Part shown: positions 10,995-21,537 of the stretch, one piece after another
Position numbering within the stretch: position 1 is the stretch's first letter
Layout of the letters: every line of letters starts with the position of its first letter
Assembly: GCA_905221615.1 (NCBI GenBank)
Contig: CAJNDT010005880.1
Coordinates: 792,501 to 856,500 of the forward strand
Direction: 5' to 3'
DNA from: Symbiodinium sp. CCMP2592
Taxonomy: Eukaryota; Sar; Dinophyceae; Suessiales; Symbiodiniaceae
DNA: 64,000 bases
Notes under the pieces: generated by a model
Seen by the model: the letters and a program-made list of their open reading frames with translations, nothing else
Database searches by the model: none
What the model was told of the DNA's origin: nothing
Made by a program: the position numbers and the translations under genes

Positions 10995-11102
10995 CCCAGA
11001 CCTCCGGGAGGATCCAAAAAGTAGATCCCTTCATGGGGGGTCCTATAAAGTACCCTAGTAGTATAGGGCCCCAAATTAGGGGATCTACTTTTCGGGTCTG
11101 GG
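10995..11102. repeat. hairpin family Q
   Basis: CCCAGACCTCCGGGAGGATC with AAGTAGATCCC faces GGGGATCTACTTTTCGGGTC; it ends TGGG. It is homologous to 306-429. Confidence 0.7.
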
Positions 11103-11124
11103 AAGGGATCCTTTATTGTTATAT

Positions 11125-11220
11125 GGGTGGTTGTCAAAAAGGGGGGTCCTTAGTATATGTAGTACGGCACCTAATATTTAGGGTACCCCAAAAAAGGGAC
11201 CATGATTTTGATAACCACCC
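11125..11220. mobile_element. hairpin family F, 4-bp TSD ATAT
   Basis: Ends GGGTGGTTGTCAAAA and CATGATTTTGATAACCACCC, 96 bp, flanked by ATAT at 11121-11124 and 11221-11224. It lies only 22 bp from the family Q element, so hairpins cluster here. Confidence 0.8.
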
Positions 11221-11411
11221 ATATGTACATGTGAAAGTATGCTACCATCTGCCCCAAAACCCTATTCCGAGGATTTGCGGCCCTGCCTTGGGTCTGGAGT
11301 TTAGGGTTTAGCACTTAGGGCTTGGGGCTTAGGGTTTAGGGCTTCGGGCTTAGGGTTCAGGGTTTCGGATGGCTTCCGGTCTGCAGTTTGGGTTTCGGCT
11401 CTCAAGGAATA

Positions 11412-11525
11412 CAGTAGAAGCCAGAAAGTTGGAACATCGTTAATCCTCATACCCTTAAGGTAAAGTATAGGGAATCCTAGCACTAATCCTCCTAAACCCA
11501 TGTTCCAACTTTCTGGGATCCACTG
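11412..11525. mobile_element. hairpin family C, TA flanks
   Basis: CAGTAGAAGCCAGAAAGTTG at the left and the complementary CCAACTTTCTGG...CACTG at the right, flanked by TA. The CAGT termini and TA target resemble Tc1/mariner-derived MITEs, which is a family-level inference. Confidence 0.8.
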
Positions 11526-12191
11526 TAGGTTCTGAGCCTGAAGACTCCAAGCTTTGAAACCTGGGATTCGGAATGAGGGATCAGGGTTTTTTGGGTTTAA
11601 GGATGAGGGTTTGAGGTTCAGGACTTAGGATGTACGGTGTGGTTTGGGTACAGGGTTCTGGGGTTGAAGGTTTAGGGTTTAGGCGTGGTACAGGGGGCCA
11701 TGCTTCATAGAAACGCATGCAGCATCGTTTTCACTCCTGTTCAAACCGCGGATACTTTTGACTACTGCCCCTGTAAGACCCTCGAATCCTAGAGACACCA
11801 TAAAGAGAACATGGCCACTTCTGTCGGATGAGATGAGTCTGGGGTGACTCAGGTTTTGGATGTCATTTTGGAGCATGGTGAACCGAGCTTTGCGGATAGT
11901 TCGATCCGCAAGGTCCTGGGTTCAAGTCTACATAACCTCAGGTGCATGCCCCCAAATGCTGCAAACCCTAAACCTCCTCAAACCTCAGCACTCCTGGAAC
12001 TATTGAGAAGAAGTAGAGGCCTTTGCAACGCCATGAAGCCGTCAAAACAACCGAAACACAAACAATCAACCTTTCCCTAGATCCTGGAATCGCCCGATCC
12101 CTGAACCGCAGACACCGAACTTGAGACGCCAAGGCAGAAAAGCCCCAGGCAGTAAAGCCTCGAACTAAAATCCGCTGAACAAAGTCCCTAG

Positions 12192-12300
12192 CCCAGAGAC
12201 TCCCGTATCCTTTAATTAAGGAATATTCCTTATATTGTGGTAGGATCCCTAATATGATTTAAGGTATAATCCTTAATCAAAGGACATTGGAGTCGGTGGG
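12192..12300. mobile_element. hairpin family A, 2-bp TSD AG
   Basis: CCCAGAGACTCC at the left, GGAGTCGGTGGG at the right, inner arms TTAATTAAGGAATATTCC-like. It is 109 bp long with AG on both flanks. Confidence 0.75.
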
Positions 12301-12326
12301 AGCCAAAAATCCCATGCCGCGCTCAG

Positions 12327-12380
12327 GGCACGAACCTCAACAATGCCACGAACGAGAAGCCTGCTGTTCCTCGGATTGGT
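12327..12380 (+). CDS. exon of dispersed gene 1
   Basis: It starts after GCGCTCAG, 26 bp beyond a family A hairpin. The frame reads GTNLNNATNEKPAVPR and could run on to RIGFILGDLASCF. The 3' border is uncertain, with GT candidates near 12380-12391. The peptide fits as the continuation of the Lys-rich exon at 9486. This is inference from reading order only. Confidence 0.45.
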
Positions 12381-13226
12381 TTTATTCTCGGTGATTTGGC
12401 TTCTTGCTTTGCTTTTTGCTTATTTCGGTGCCTAGATTGCTGCGTTTTTATTTTCACCATAGGTAAAGGTTAATAACCTTCGACTAAATCTTCAGGTGCT
12501 GAAAGCAATACAATGCTAGTTAAAACTTATAAATAAAAAATCGAACGTTTACAGCGCACCCGTTTTTTCTCGGGGTACGCGGGAACTTAGCTTAAGATCC
12601 TGGAGCCCTGTACACCTGAAACGCTACAATACGTTACAGCCTCGAAAACCTTAAACCCTAACCCCTAAACCCTAAACCCGTCACCCCTAAATCCTAAACC
12701 GACATAGAAAGAGCCCGAACCCAGAGACTCCAATATCCCTGAATTGAGGAATAACCGCTAAACCCTAAATCCCTAAACCCTAAAGCCCCGAAAAGGCCAC
12801 AACAGCCAGAGGCCCTCCAGGCCCTCAGAAGCCGAGTCGAACAATCTTATCCCACGGTTTAGGGTTTAGGGTTTAGAGTTCAGGGTTTAGGGTTTAGGGT
12901 TAAGGGTTTAGAGTTCAGGGTTTAGGGTTTAGGGTAGTAGCTGAGTGGGTAACCTTCAACCTTTTGGGGTTTATACAACAAAGGTTAACCTTTTTTGAGC
13001 TGGGGTACTCGGCCCTTAAGATTAGGGTATACGGCTTAGCCCCGCAAGCCGAGAAAGCTCTATCACATGGCGCCCTTCCGCTCCAAGAGAGGGATTTGTG
13101 CCTTACATTGAACGTTCAGGCAGGAGGGGGGCCCTAACACTAAACCGGTTTATTGTCGTTCTGAGAGTTTTGCGCATGTAGTTTGGGGTTGAGAGCTGAG
13201 GATTGGGGACGCGGACGAAGTGCTTA

Positions 13227-13346
13227 CTTAAAGGATCATGGGACTTAGTAAGTAGGTTATAATTGGGGTTATAAGTCCCCTAAGCGGGGTTATCCTAGTT
13301 ATAACCTACTTATAACCTTACTTACTAAGTCCCATGAGCCTTTAAG
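13227..13346. mobile_element. hairpin family D, TA flanks
   Basis: CTTAAAGGATCATGGGACTT at the left and AAGTCCCATGAGCCTTTAAG at the right, with near-perfect arms and TA on both sides. Confidence 0.85.
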
Positions 13347-13483
13347 TAAGCTTCGGTAGAGGTATGCATCTGCCTCCGAGCTGGAGGAACTGCGCCACCA
13401 GACCCTCAACTCTAAAGAACCTTACGGGTTCAGGGTTTTGGTGTTTTTGGGGCGTAGTTCTGGATTTTGCGGGTAAGACCCAG

Positions 13484-13524
13484 GAAGAGAAGAAGGACAC
13501 CAAGAAGAAGTCGGAAGAGGAGCG
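13484..13524 (+). CDS. 41-bp exon, Lys/Glu-rich (dispersed gene 1)
   Basis: A GACCCAG acceptor and a GTCAGG donor bound codons for EEKKDTKKKSEEER. The charge pattern matches the neighbouring small exons. Phase 0 in, phase 2 out. Confidence 0.5.
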
Positions 13525-13868
13525 GTCAGGTTTGGGTCGTCAACGTCTGTAGGACCAAATGACCCTTAAAAGTAGGGGCCCCGCCTATTGCCATATACTA
13601 TGAATCCCTATACTGTATATGAACCTTGAACCCTTTTCGGCTTCATTGTGTCCATAAGGATGTCTTTAGCTGCAGGTCGTCAGTGTCTTGACGCTGCAGG
13701 TAGGGAATTACCACAGTTCACGGCCGTGCCAAACCATCCTAAGCCTAAGCCTAAACTCTGCGCCTTAAACCATCATAAGCCTGAGCCTACGAGTAGCAGT
13801 AAGAAGTGGATTTCAGACTTCTTTCCTCCTCTTGTGCCCCATAAGCCCTAAACCCTAAACCCCTAAAG

Positions 13869-14277
13869 CCTACCTCGTCTCGTGCCGAACTGACGGCCGG
13901 TTCTGCGAGCGACACGTCCGGCTCTTTCCAAGCACAGACCTATGATCGTGCAGGATGCATGGAGAAGGAGGGCCGCGCGCACTGCGCGTCGTGGGAACCA
14001 GTCCCTGAGAGCGGGAACATCCATGGTGTTCACGTTGCCAAACCGACCGTCGGGAACGCACTGAAAGCGATGCGTGACAGACATTTCAAGATCGGGTCAG
14101 GGGTCGGCAAGATGACTGACTTGGGTAAGAAGCATGTCCAGAGGGCCTGCTCACTGATCAAGACGCAGTTGATGGCATCATGCGTTGACAGTGGGGCTCT
14201 CGCTTTCGCCTTCGATGTCTTGGAGGTGTTGCAGAATGAGTACAAGTCCGGCAAGTGGACTGAGGAGCGATACCAGA
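13869..14277 (+). CDS. exon, unknown protein, 136 codons
   Basis: This is the longest uninterrupted exon outside the repeat genes. After an AAAG acceptor-like end the frame is open throughout, GC-rich and natural in composition. It contains KPTVGNALKAMRDRHFKIGS, DLGKKHVQRACSLIKTQLMA and FDVLEVLQNEYKSGKW, which look helical, and ends ...EERYQ with a GTAGGC donor. That donor is the first part of a divergent family H hairpin (14270-14375), so the hairpin appears to form the 5' end of the intron. An internal Met lies at 13959. No family is recognised. Confidence 0.6.
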
Positions 14278-14375
14278 GTAGGCCCTTATTCCCTTTTTAG
14301 GGTTCAGGTTCCCTTATAACACCCTTTGAACCAAAACGGGCACCCTTTTTTTATTCCTAGGTTATTCTTAGGTCT
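14270..14375. mobile_element. hairpin family S (H-like) overlapping an exon end
   Basis: ATACCAGAGTAGGCCCTTAT at the left faces ATTCCTAGGTTATTCTTAGG at the right. The internal CCCTTATTCCCTTTTT and ACCCTTTTT blocks are shared with family H. The sister copy at 62063-62166 has cleaner arms. It spans the exon border at 14277. Confidence 0.65.
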
Positions 14376-14639
14376 AGGCGGTGAGTATAGAGTACTGTTT
14401 ACTGTTCCTTATGATGGCCAAACTGTCAGATGTCCCGTTATATCCCCACAACCTTGTTATAATTATGAGGCCCCCTATTGCCTATATCAGACTGACTGTG
14501 AAATCCCCCTTGTAAGCCCATAACACCATCCACATCCATATGTGTAGGTGCTTGTTTTGGTCGCCCGCAACCTGCCACGAGCTTCGGTTCATAGTGTAAC
14601 ATACTGCTTGTTGTGCCGGGGGGGGATCAGGATTTCAGG

Positions 14640-15060
14640 TTCCGGGCCTCAGTCAACCAAAGTGTAGATTCAGTGATTCAGAGCACCTTAAAGTTCAACC
14701 TTAAGTACAAATTAAGTTCATGGCACATTTCGGGCTGTTGGGCGCGCTTCTGACAGAAAGCGGGACGAACTAGTTAATGGGAAGTGCCCATTTAGTACAA
14801 GTAGCATGTGGCACTCTGATTCTACACAGTTCCTTCAATCAACATGAAACCCTAAACCCTTAAACCTGAAAAACCCTAAAGTGAAGCTTTGCTGCAGGGT
14901 AGATTTCCTTATTTTATCACGCAATCGTGATTTTGGGGTTCAGGGTGGGGTGGTCATTTTCCACCTCCAGAACCCCTTATAGGATTTGAAAGGGGGGGTG
15001 CGGGGTGCGGGAGGTTTTCTGTGTAGTTAACTGGGGCGCACGGGTAGGGCTTAGAGATCC
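14640..15060. other. non-coding stretch, nothing recognised
   Basis: Mixed sequence with one CCCTAAACCC cluster near 14848 and no clear hairpin or exon. Confidence 0.4.
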
Positions 15061-15068
15061 CGAAGCAG

Positions 15069-15167
15069 GACGACGGTTGGCACGAAGAGGAAGTAGTCCA
15101 AGCCACCATGAAGGTGGAAGTTGCAGGCGCGCCATTCCGCCTTCGTCCTGAGTTGACCCTGCACTGA
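15069..15167 (+). CDS. exon, possibly 3'-terminal, unknown protein
   Basis: After CCCGAAGCAG the frame reads DDGWHEEEVVQATMKVEVAG followed by APFRLRPELTLH and a TGA stop at 15165-15167. The GC-rich composition and acidic start support coding. If the TGA is used this is a last exon; a donor just before it cannot be excluded. The partner exons upstream are unknown. Confidence 0.5.
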   Translation, partial: DDGWHEEEVVQATMKVEVAGAPFRLRPELTLH

Positions 15168-15414
15168 CAGCATAGAAACCTTAGGGTTCAGGGTTAAGGG
15201 TGTAATTTGTGCATTTGGAGAGGCCAAGTGCGATGTGCGATTCCCTTTCGGAGGTTGTGCGCTTCCTGTTAAGTTCGGAAAGGCCGTTTGGGAATCTTGG
15301 GGCATTTCTTGAAATGCAGGGAGGGTACCTGTGCTTTAGGGTCCTTAACTATGGGTATATCCCACCAGTATCTGACGACGTCCTCGCTGCTGGGATCCCA
15401 CTCTTAACAGACTA

Positions 15415-15615
15415 CCCAAGGACTCCAATATCCCTTAATTAAGGAATATTCTATACATCATATTCGGGATCCTACTATAGTTTAAGGTATATTCCCGAAT
15501 TAAGGGGTATTAGACTCCCCTAAACCTTAAACCCTAGAGATCCCTTTAAGGATCCCTTTTAGGAACCCTTAGGGTATATTATATTCCTGAATTACGGGAT
15601 ATTGGAGTCTCTAGG
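15415..15615. mobile_element. hairpin family A, composite, TSD TA
   Basis: Begins CCCAAGGACTCC and ends GGAGTCTCTAGG, flanked by TA. The right half is present twice, separated by CCTTTAAGGATCC-type sequence, so it is longer (201 bp) than the usual 109 bp. Confidence 0.65.
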
Positions 15616-15618
15616 TAG

Positions 15619-15708
15619 AAAGCTTCGACACTTGGGCCCGACAGGACGTGCCACCGGCATTCACATGTTTGGACGGCACCGTGACGAAGTCGAGTCCGTA
15701 TCATTCTG
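15619..15708 (+). CDS. possible exon directly after hairpin A
   Basis: The sequence between AGGTAG and a GTAGGG donor is GC-rich and free of telomere-like motifs. Two frames are open: one includes ESFDTWARQDVPPAFTCLDG, the other LRHLGPTGRATGIHMFGRHR. The product is unknown. Confidence 0.45.
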
Positions 15709-15917
15709 GTAGGGATGAGGGTTTAAGGTTTAGGGGTTGAGGGTTTAGGGTGTAGGGTTGCGCACACTGCCCCCTCGAGTGAACTTTGGATTGGATGCCT
15801 TGGGGAGAGGATGCAGGCGTCCCGTTCAGAAGTTCGGCTCCAGGGGTATCTTCTAGTGGATACTAGACTCAGACGTAGCCCTCCAATAGCCTCCTCTATA
15901 AAAGTGCAACCGTCTGT

Positions 15918-16088
15918 AGTGACTCCAATATCCCTTAATTAAGGAGTATGAGTATTCCTTAAATCATATTCGGATCCCTAGAACAATATCCCTTAATTCA
16001 GGAGTATGGGTATCCCTTAATTCATATTCGGATCCCTAAAATGATTTTAGGACTATTCTTTGAGTAAGGGGTATTGGAGTCTCTCGGT
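15918..16088. repeat. hairpin family A, expanded
   Basis: GACTCCAATATCCCTTAATT at the left and GGGGTATTGGAGTCTCTCGG at the right. The internal block TTAAATCATATTCGGATCCC occurs twice. Confidence 0.6.
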
Positions 16089-16332
16089 GTGGTGGCTCCC
16101 TGTTTCATGTTCCAACCATAAAGTCTACGGCCAAACGCGCCCTGAACCGTAAACCACAAAGGTCCCTAAACCCCAGATACTCAGAGAGTCCGATACTTTT
16201 ACTTAAGGAATACGGCAAAAATGTTAAGGTAGATTCCTTCTGTGAGGGATCTTGGGCTCAGCCCACGGTGCGTCAATTGCGAATGACAGGTATATACGTG
16301 TCCAGCCATTTTGATTGTGCTGATGCCTGCAG

Positions 16333-16380
16333 GCAAGCTCGTGCGAGAAGAGGAGAAGGAGAAGGAGGAGGACGGACAAC
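16333..16380 (+). CDS. exon, Glu/Lys-rich (dispersed gene 1)
   Basis: After GATGCCTGCAG the frame reads KLVREEEKEKEEDGQP. The highly charged, purine-rich codons match the style of the exons at 9486 and 13484. The donor is not fixed, because the sequence runs into CCCTAAACCCC. Frame choice rests on the acidic reading being the only one without a run of Arg. Confidence 0.45.
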
Positions 16381-16488
16381 CCTAAACCCCTAAACCCTAA
16401 ACCCTAAAGCCCTAAACCCTAAACCCTAAACCTACTTTGGGGATGCTTAGGGTCGACCTGTTCCCCCAAAACCCCACCTCCTTAACTG

Positions 16489-16581
16489 CTGATTATATAA
16501 ATCCCGCATTACCTTCAGGACCCTAAACTATGTTAATTATGGTATATTCCTTATTATGGGTAATGCAGGATTTATATCATC
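16489..16581. repeat. hairpin family I variant
   Basis: TGATTATATAAATCCCGCAT at the left and TGCAGGATTTATATCATCA at the right, with the core GGACCCTAAACTATG shared with 38541 and 61334. Confidence 0.7.
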
Positions 16582-16622
16582 AACCGAAGGACTGATAGAA
16601 GAAAGTCACACCCCAAGGTCTT

Positions 16623-16823
16623 CCCAGAGAGCCCAATACCCTTTACTTAAGGAAGATATATAGCTTGAATCATAATATGAAGCCCCTTACTATAAGTCAA
16701 GGTATATGCAAATCATAATATATACTATAATTAAGCCCCTCAAAAAAGTTATATTCAAACCATAATGATATAAGCCCCTGGTAATTTAAGGTATATTCCT
16801 TACTCAAGGGATGTTGGGCTTTT
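16623..16823. repeat. hairpin family B, expanded
   Basis: CCCAGAGAGCCCAATACCC at the left with internal repeats of TCATAATATGAAGCCCC and AAGGTATAT; the right end GGGATGTTGGGCT has lost its terminus. Confidence 0.55.
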
Positions 16824-17145
16824 TTGGTTTCAGGGTTCAGGTAGCCCTAAACCCCCCAAAACATCTCATAGGCAGTCCAAGAGGCTTCAAGCCCAGGCTT
16901 TCTGTCCTTCTGTTTCAGGCTTAGGGTTAAGGGTTCAGGTTTAGGGTTTGGGGTTAAGGGGTTTAGAGGTTCGGAGGTCTGGGTTTAGGGTTTAGGGGTT
17001 TAGGATTCGGGGTCTAGTTTAGGCATTAGGGTTCAGGGTTTTGGGATTAGGATGAGATCATGATGTTCAGCCGGTTTCTCGCCTCATCTCGCATCCTGAA
17101 GAAGCTGTCCTACAGGAGGCTTGCCAATCACAGAACACTAACATA

Positions 17146-17258
17146 CAGTAGAAGCCCAAAAGTTGGAAACCCAATAGCCTCAATCCTTAAGAGTAATATA
17201 TAGGGAATCCCAGCACTATTTGGCCTTAATCCGGTTTCCAACTTTATGGGACTAACTG
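17146..17258. mobile_element. hairpin family C, TA flanks
   Basis: CAGTAGAAGCCCAAAAGTTG at the left and CCAACTTTATGGGACTAACT at the right, flanked by TA at 17144-17145 and 17259-17260. Confidence 0.8.
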
Positions 17259-17592
17259 TACTCTCAAAACAATATAGGAACATGACGACAAATATACCCA
17301 TACAGTAACTTTCACGATGAGAACCCTAAACCCTGAACCAAATCTCCGAAACTTCCATACCCTAGACCCTATACCCGATTTTGGAAACCCCAGCTCCGTT
17401 TGAGCCAGATTTCGGCCTGACCGGCCGAATCCGGTGCTTTTGCTTGGAGGGTTGCCCGATGTCGCAGAATCAAACACTTGGGCACCCACACCTTTTCACA
17501 CCACCCTGCCTGAGCCTCCGATGGCTGTGCAACGGCAGATGTCTTCAGAAAACGGGCAGTGACGGGTGTTTCGCGCTCCTTTCGAGTATAAG

Positions 17593-17898
17593 GCTTGCTG
17601 GCTTTCCGTTGTCCAGCCAGTCAAAGCCTGTAATTACCTGGAGAGCACAGCTGCACTTGCAATCCATTCGTTTAAGGCTTCCTGGCTCCTCCTTGCCCAG
17701 CCAGTCAAAGCCTCAGTAGACGCGCAGCTGCACTGGCAGTCCCTTTGTATCGGGCTTCCTGGCTCCTCGTTGTCAAGCCAGTCAAAGCCTCAGCCCGGAG
17801 ACGCGCAGCCACACTCGTATGAGGCTTGCTGGCTCTTCGGACTCTTCGTTGGCCAGCCAGTCACCTGGAGACGCGCAGCTGCACTCGCAATCCATTCG
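17593..17898. repeat. four tandem repeats of about 70-85 bp
   Basis: Each unit starts CTT(G/C)CTGGCT, carries CAGCCAGTCAAAGCCT or a close form, and ends near CGCAGCTGCACTCGCAATCC. The last unit runs into the exon at 17878. The copied segment contains the CGCAG that may be the acceptor of that exon. Confidence 0.75.
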
Positions 17899-18085
17899 TA
17901 CATCCTACCGGAAGTTGTTTGAACGCCACAATGTGGGCTTGGTGCTGTCCTGCTTCAAGGAGTCGCTTCAGGAGAAGCATGCTTATTCTCACAAAGGGGC
18001 TCTGCACCGCAACGTGGTCATCACACATGCACCCTCGCGGACCCTCGCGGCAAGGGAACTGGGCCGGATCACATCCATAACCTAA
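17878..18085 (+). CDS. exon, unknown protein
   Basis: A GC-rich frame beginning after CGCAG reads LHSQSIRTSYRKLFERHNVG and then LVLSCFKESLQEKHAYSHKG, with NVVITHAP further on; the frame stays open to TAA at 18083. The composition is typical of real coding sequence and there are no telomere-like motifs. It may end at a donor before the stop (for example after AACGTG). No family is recognised. Confidence 0.55.
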
Positions 18086-18249
18086 AATTTGGACCCTACC
18101 AAAAAAGTAGGTGTTGGTAGTTTAGGCTCTGTTAGGCCTCCCTCCACAAGGGCTTCAAATCTTGTCCGAAATGACTTAGGGCTTCGTGGCATCGCAGACT
18201 GGAGACTCGGATTCCTCGAAGATATCGGTTCTTTAGGGGGGAATCTATC

Positions 18250-18422
18250 CCCAGAGAGCCCAATACCACCTTAGTGCAGGAACATAGCTTTAGATCAAAA
18301 TATGTAGCCCCGAAAAAGTTGTGGTATACCCCTTAATAAATGGGAATACAGTCAAATCAGGATCTGTAGCCCCGTATATTGTGTGGCAAAATCCTTAAAA
18401 ACGTGGTATTGGGCTCTCTGGG
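18250..18422. repeat. hairpin family B
   Basis: CCCAGAGAGCCCAATACCAC at the left and GTGGTATTGGGCTCTCTGGG at the right. The inner segment TCAAAATATGTAGCCCCG is duplicated in variant form. Confidence 0.7.
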
Positions 18423-18500
18423 TAAAGCATGCCTACAGTCGACAATGCTGGCCGAATGTAGGAGCTTCTTTGGTCGATCATAATGAGGATCATACTTGTT

Positions 18501-18608
18501 CCCATAGACTCCAATATCCCTTCATAAGGAATATTCCTTACATCACATTGGGGATCCTACCATGGTTCAGGGTATATCCCTGCATTAAGGGACATTGGAG
18601 TCTCTGGG
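18501..18608. mobile_element. hairpin family A, 2-bp TSD TT
   Basis: CCCATAGACTCCAATATCCC at the left, GGGACATTGGAGTCTCTGGG at the right, TT on both flanks, 108 bp. Confidence 0.75.
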
Positions 18609-18845
18609 TTAGGCTTGTTAGAGTTTTCATTCGGGCTGCACAGCTTTTGAACCGCCCAATCGTTCTGAGATCCCTGAACCCAAACTTCGCAGCAGAGTAG
18701 GTAACCTTTAGCCTTTTGGGTGTACCAGAAAACACCCACAACAATCAATCCTAAGCCCCGTAAACACCCAGGAACATCTTGATATTCGAGCTCCAGCAAG
18801 AATGGGGGTGTGCCCTGATAGGTCCCCTAAATAATAGTCGGATCT

Positions 18846-18953
18846 TGGGTACTGCCCCCACCCAGCAACAGTTGGATAATATTCATAGCATAGATATATC
18901 AGGACTGCAATAGTAGCCCTGTTATAGACTGTTACTGCCTGGGGGCAGTACCT
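18846..18953. repeat. hairpin family J
   Basis: TGGGTACTGCCCCCACCCAG at the left and CTGGGGGCAGTACC at the right, with AACAGTT / ACTGTTAC inner arms. Second copy at 47700-47808. Confidence 0.7.
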
Positions 18954-19201
18954 CAGTTAGATCCATTCAGAAAAGGGTACCCCAAGATAGTCAAAAACAT
19001 CTCAACCCCAAAACCTGAGGCTCCAGAGCTCCGACCCCTCCTGTTAGACAAGCCCTTTAAAACCGCATAGGGCTTAGGGTTTAGAGGTTAGGATTTAGGG
19101 TTTAGACGTTAGGGTTTAGGGGTTAGGGTTTAGGGTTAAGGCCCTCTACAACACGCAGCCGAATCCCTCATCCCGCGATCCCTCCGAATGTTACCACGCA
19201 G

Positions 19202-19239
19202 GAGACGACTGCCCCAGCCTGGGGCGTTGTGAAGAACAA
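19202..19239 (+). CDS. exon of dispersed gene 1
   Basis: After TTACCACGCAG the frame reads ETTAPAWGVVKNK, ending AAG before GCGCCC, which could be a GC donor. The PAWG motif echoes the AAWG at the end of the 4652 exon. Assignment to the same gene is inference. Confidence 0.4.
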
Positions 19240-19439
19240 GGCGCCCTTGACATTCTTGTTGTTCAGGGCTTAAAGGTTGTCTTTTCAGGTTGGTTTAGGG
19301 TTCGGAGTTTAGGGTTTAGGCTTTAGGTTGAGGGTGTACTGTCGTTTGGAGCTCTGGGCGGTTTGGGCTCGGGGCACGCTCAAGCGACGACTCGTCTCCT
19401 ACGACGACGTCTGCAGAAGTCTCTGCAGTGGAGGGGCTC

Positions 19440-19866
19440 CATATTATGATTCCAGCTACTGTTCTTATTACGAGTATTCGTATTGTTCATGAGGGTTAGC
19501 ATGATTATGATGATGATGACATTGATGACCATGGTGATGTCGATGATGATGGGCACTGTTATGATTATGATGATGATTGTCAGTACTATGTTGGCTCTAA
19601 AACATTCGTGCTGACGTGGACTGTTATTGTCACTATCAGTATTATTGTCATTGCTATCATTACTACTGTTGTCATCATTATCATTGCTAACATCACTAGT
19701 CCTACTGTGAGCATTAATATTTTCATGATTGAAGTTGATGTTTCTACTACCACTGTTATGGCTGTTGTTTGTTGCTGTTAGTGTTCATTAACAATGTTAC
19801 ACGCGACATCAGCATTATGGTGGTTATCGTTGTTACAGGTATTGTAGTTGTTATGAGTCGTTATGA
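19440..19866. other. low-complexity GATGAT / TTATTGTTATT-rich DNA
   Basis: Degenerate trinucleotide-like sequence leads into the (GTA)n array. No gene is supported. Confidence 0.6.
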
Positions 19867-20012
19867 GTGTTGTTGTTGCTGACAGTAGTAGTGGTGGTGG
19901 TAGCAACAACAGCAGTAGTAGTAGTAGTAGTCGTCGTAGTAGTAGTCGTAGTAGTAGTAGTAGTAGGAGTAGGAGTAGGAGTAGGAGTAGGAAGGAGTAG
20001 GAGTGGGAGTGG

Positions 20013-20066
<54 letters not shown>

Positions 20067-20075
20067 CAGTAGCAG

Positions 20076-20130
<55 letters not shown>

Positions 20131-20300
20131 CGTGGTGGTGGTGGTGGTGATGGTGGTAGTACTGGTAGTAGTGGTAGTAGTGGTAGTAGTGGCAGTAGTG
20201 GCAGTAGTGGCAGTAGTGGCAGCAGTGGCAGTAGTGGCAGTAGTGGCAGTAGTGGCAGTAGCAGTAGCAGTAGCAGTAGCAGTAGCAGTATCAGTGTCAT
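19867..20300. repeat. long trinucleotide microsatellite (GTA/GTG/GCA)n
   Basis: Over 400 bp of GTA repeats with GTGGCA, AGTAGC and GGAGTA variants. Long frames read through it on both strands as poly-Val, poly-Ser or poly-Leu; they are artefacts of the repeat. Confidence 0.95.
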
Positions 20301-20654
20301 GATGATTACCGTGGTCATCATTGTCAGTATTCTACAGGCAGCAATCCTGTTCCATTTCTGACCATGAAAGCTCGTGGATTCTGGTGGGCTATGGGATCGG
20401 AGGTTCGGAGATCAAACGAGTTTGTGCAAAGCGCCTCCGCTTGCATTGTCGCCCCTTCGGCCCCGAACCGCCCAAACCATAAACTCGATTCCCCCAAGAC
20501 CCACAAACAAAAACATCCGCGAGTGCACCCAAACACGAGCAAAAGACTAAACCCCAATCCCGACCGCGCCTCTACAGCACTAGGAAATCCTTGTCCTAAG
20601 CCCTACACCGCAAAGCCTAACCCTGAACCGCCACAGTCCAGGATCCAGCTTCAG

Positions 20655-20690
20655 TGAAGGATGACAAGAAGTATCCTTCCTTGGCCAAGT
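20655..20690 (+). CDS. 36-bp exon of dispersed gene 1
   Basis: After CCAGCTTCAG the frame reads KDDKKYPSLAKS, and a GTGCGC donor follows. The same donor hexamer follows the 39307 exon. If the two are adjacent exons, the intron between them is about 18.6 kb and contains the ubiquitin-like/RCC1-like locus and its LINE. Confidence 0.45.
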
Positions 20691-21118
20691 CTGTGCGCTG
20701 CTGAGAAGATTTAGCGATATAGGCTTAGGGTTTAGGGTTCGGGGCTTCGGGTTTTAGGGTTCCGGGTTTTCGGGTTTGGGGTTGTGGGTTGTCGTATTTA
20801 GGGTTGAGGTTTTGTATAGTTGTGGATTCTGCTTCGGGTGGCGTGACTGGGGAGCAGACACTACAGTGCATACAGCACCCCTCAACTGGACGCCTATCCA
20901 CAACTTCGGGGTGCCTTGTTATGGGGTCCTTATAGTAAGGATCCTAGTATCTAGGGTACTATACTAGGGTCCCTTAGCAATCCCTGCGGAAAACTTCAAC
21001 CGTTTTCGAAATCTGAAAGACAATAACTTGGGTCAGGGCTGGGTTGGGTTTAGGTTAGGTAGCTCTCTTAATTTGGGAATAAACGGTTTAGGGTTTAGGG
21101 TTTAGGAAAAACTTCAAA

Positions 21119-21335
21119 TTTGGGTACGGCCCCCATACAGTAAGAGTCTATAAGAGGGCTACTATTAAGGTCCTACAGGGAACTCCAGCAAGTTGGAATA
21201 TGGTTTCAGGGTAGGATACCCTATAATTTACCATAAAGGGTTTAGGATACTCATATTCCAACTTTCTGGCTTTTACTTGAATAGAAATATATTATGAATA
21301 TTATTCAACTATTCCTGAGTGGGGGCCGTACCCAA
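21119..21335. repeat. hairpin with family C nested inside
   Basis: The outer arms TTGGGTACGGCCCCCA and TGGGGGCCGTACCCAA are a perfect 16-bp match. Inside, about 21176-21279 is a family C hairpin (GGAACTCCAGCAAGTTGG... CCAACTTTCTGGCTTTTAC), so a C element inserted into a different hairpin. Confidence 0.7.
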
Positions 21336-21537
21336 GGTGTAGGCAGGGCTTAGGCTTTAGTTTAGGGATCAGGTTGAGTTGCGAATGGGCCTTGCATCTC
21401 GACATGACGAATCCTTCGGACCCTTTTGGAGGGCTACGGACGCACGCTTGTTGCTATAGGGGCCTCAATAATCACCGGGTTCCTTTTTTTAAAGGGGTCT
21501 ACAAGGAGTACTATAAGGGGTATTGTGGGGGGGTTTA

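Noticed and set aside
19867..20300. CRISPR-like array
   Set aside because: No repeat-spacer pattern; a simple microsatellite. No CRISPR array was seen anywhere in the window.
19851..20361. Frames of poly-Val, poly-Ser and poly-Leu on both strands
   Set aside because: Products of the (GTA)n microsatellite.
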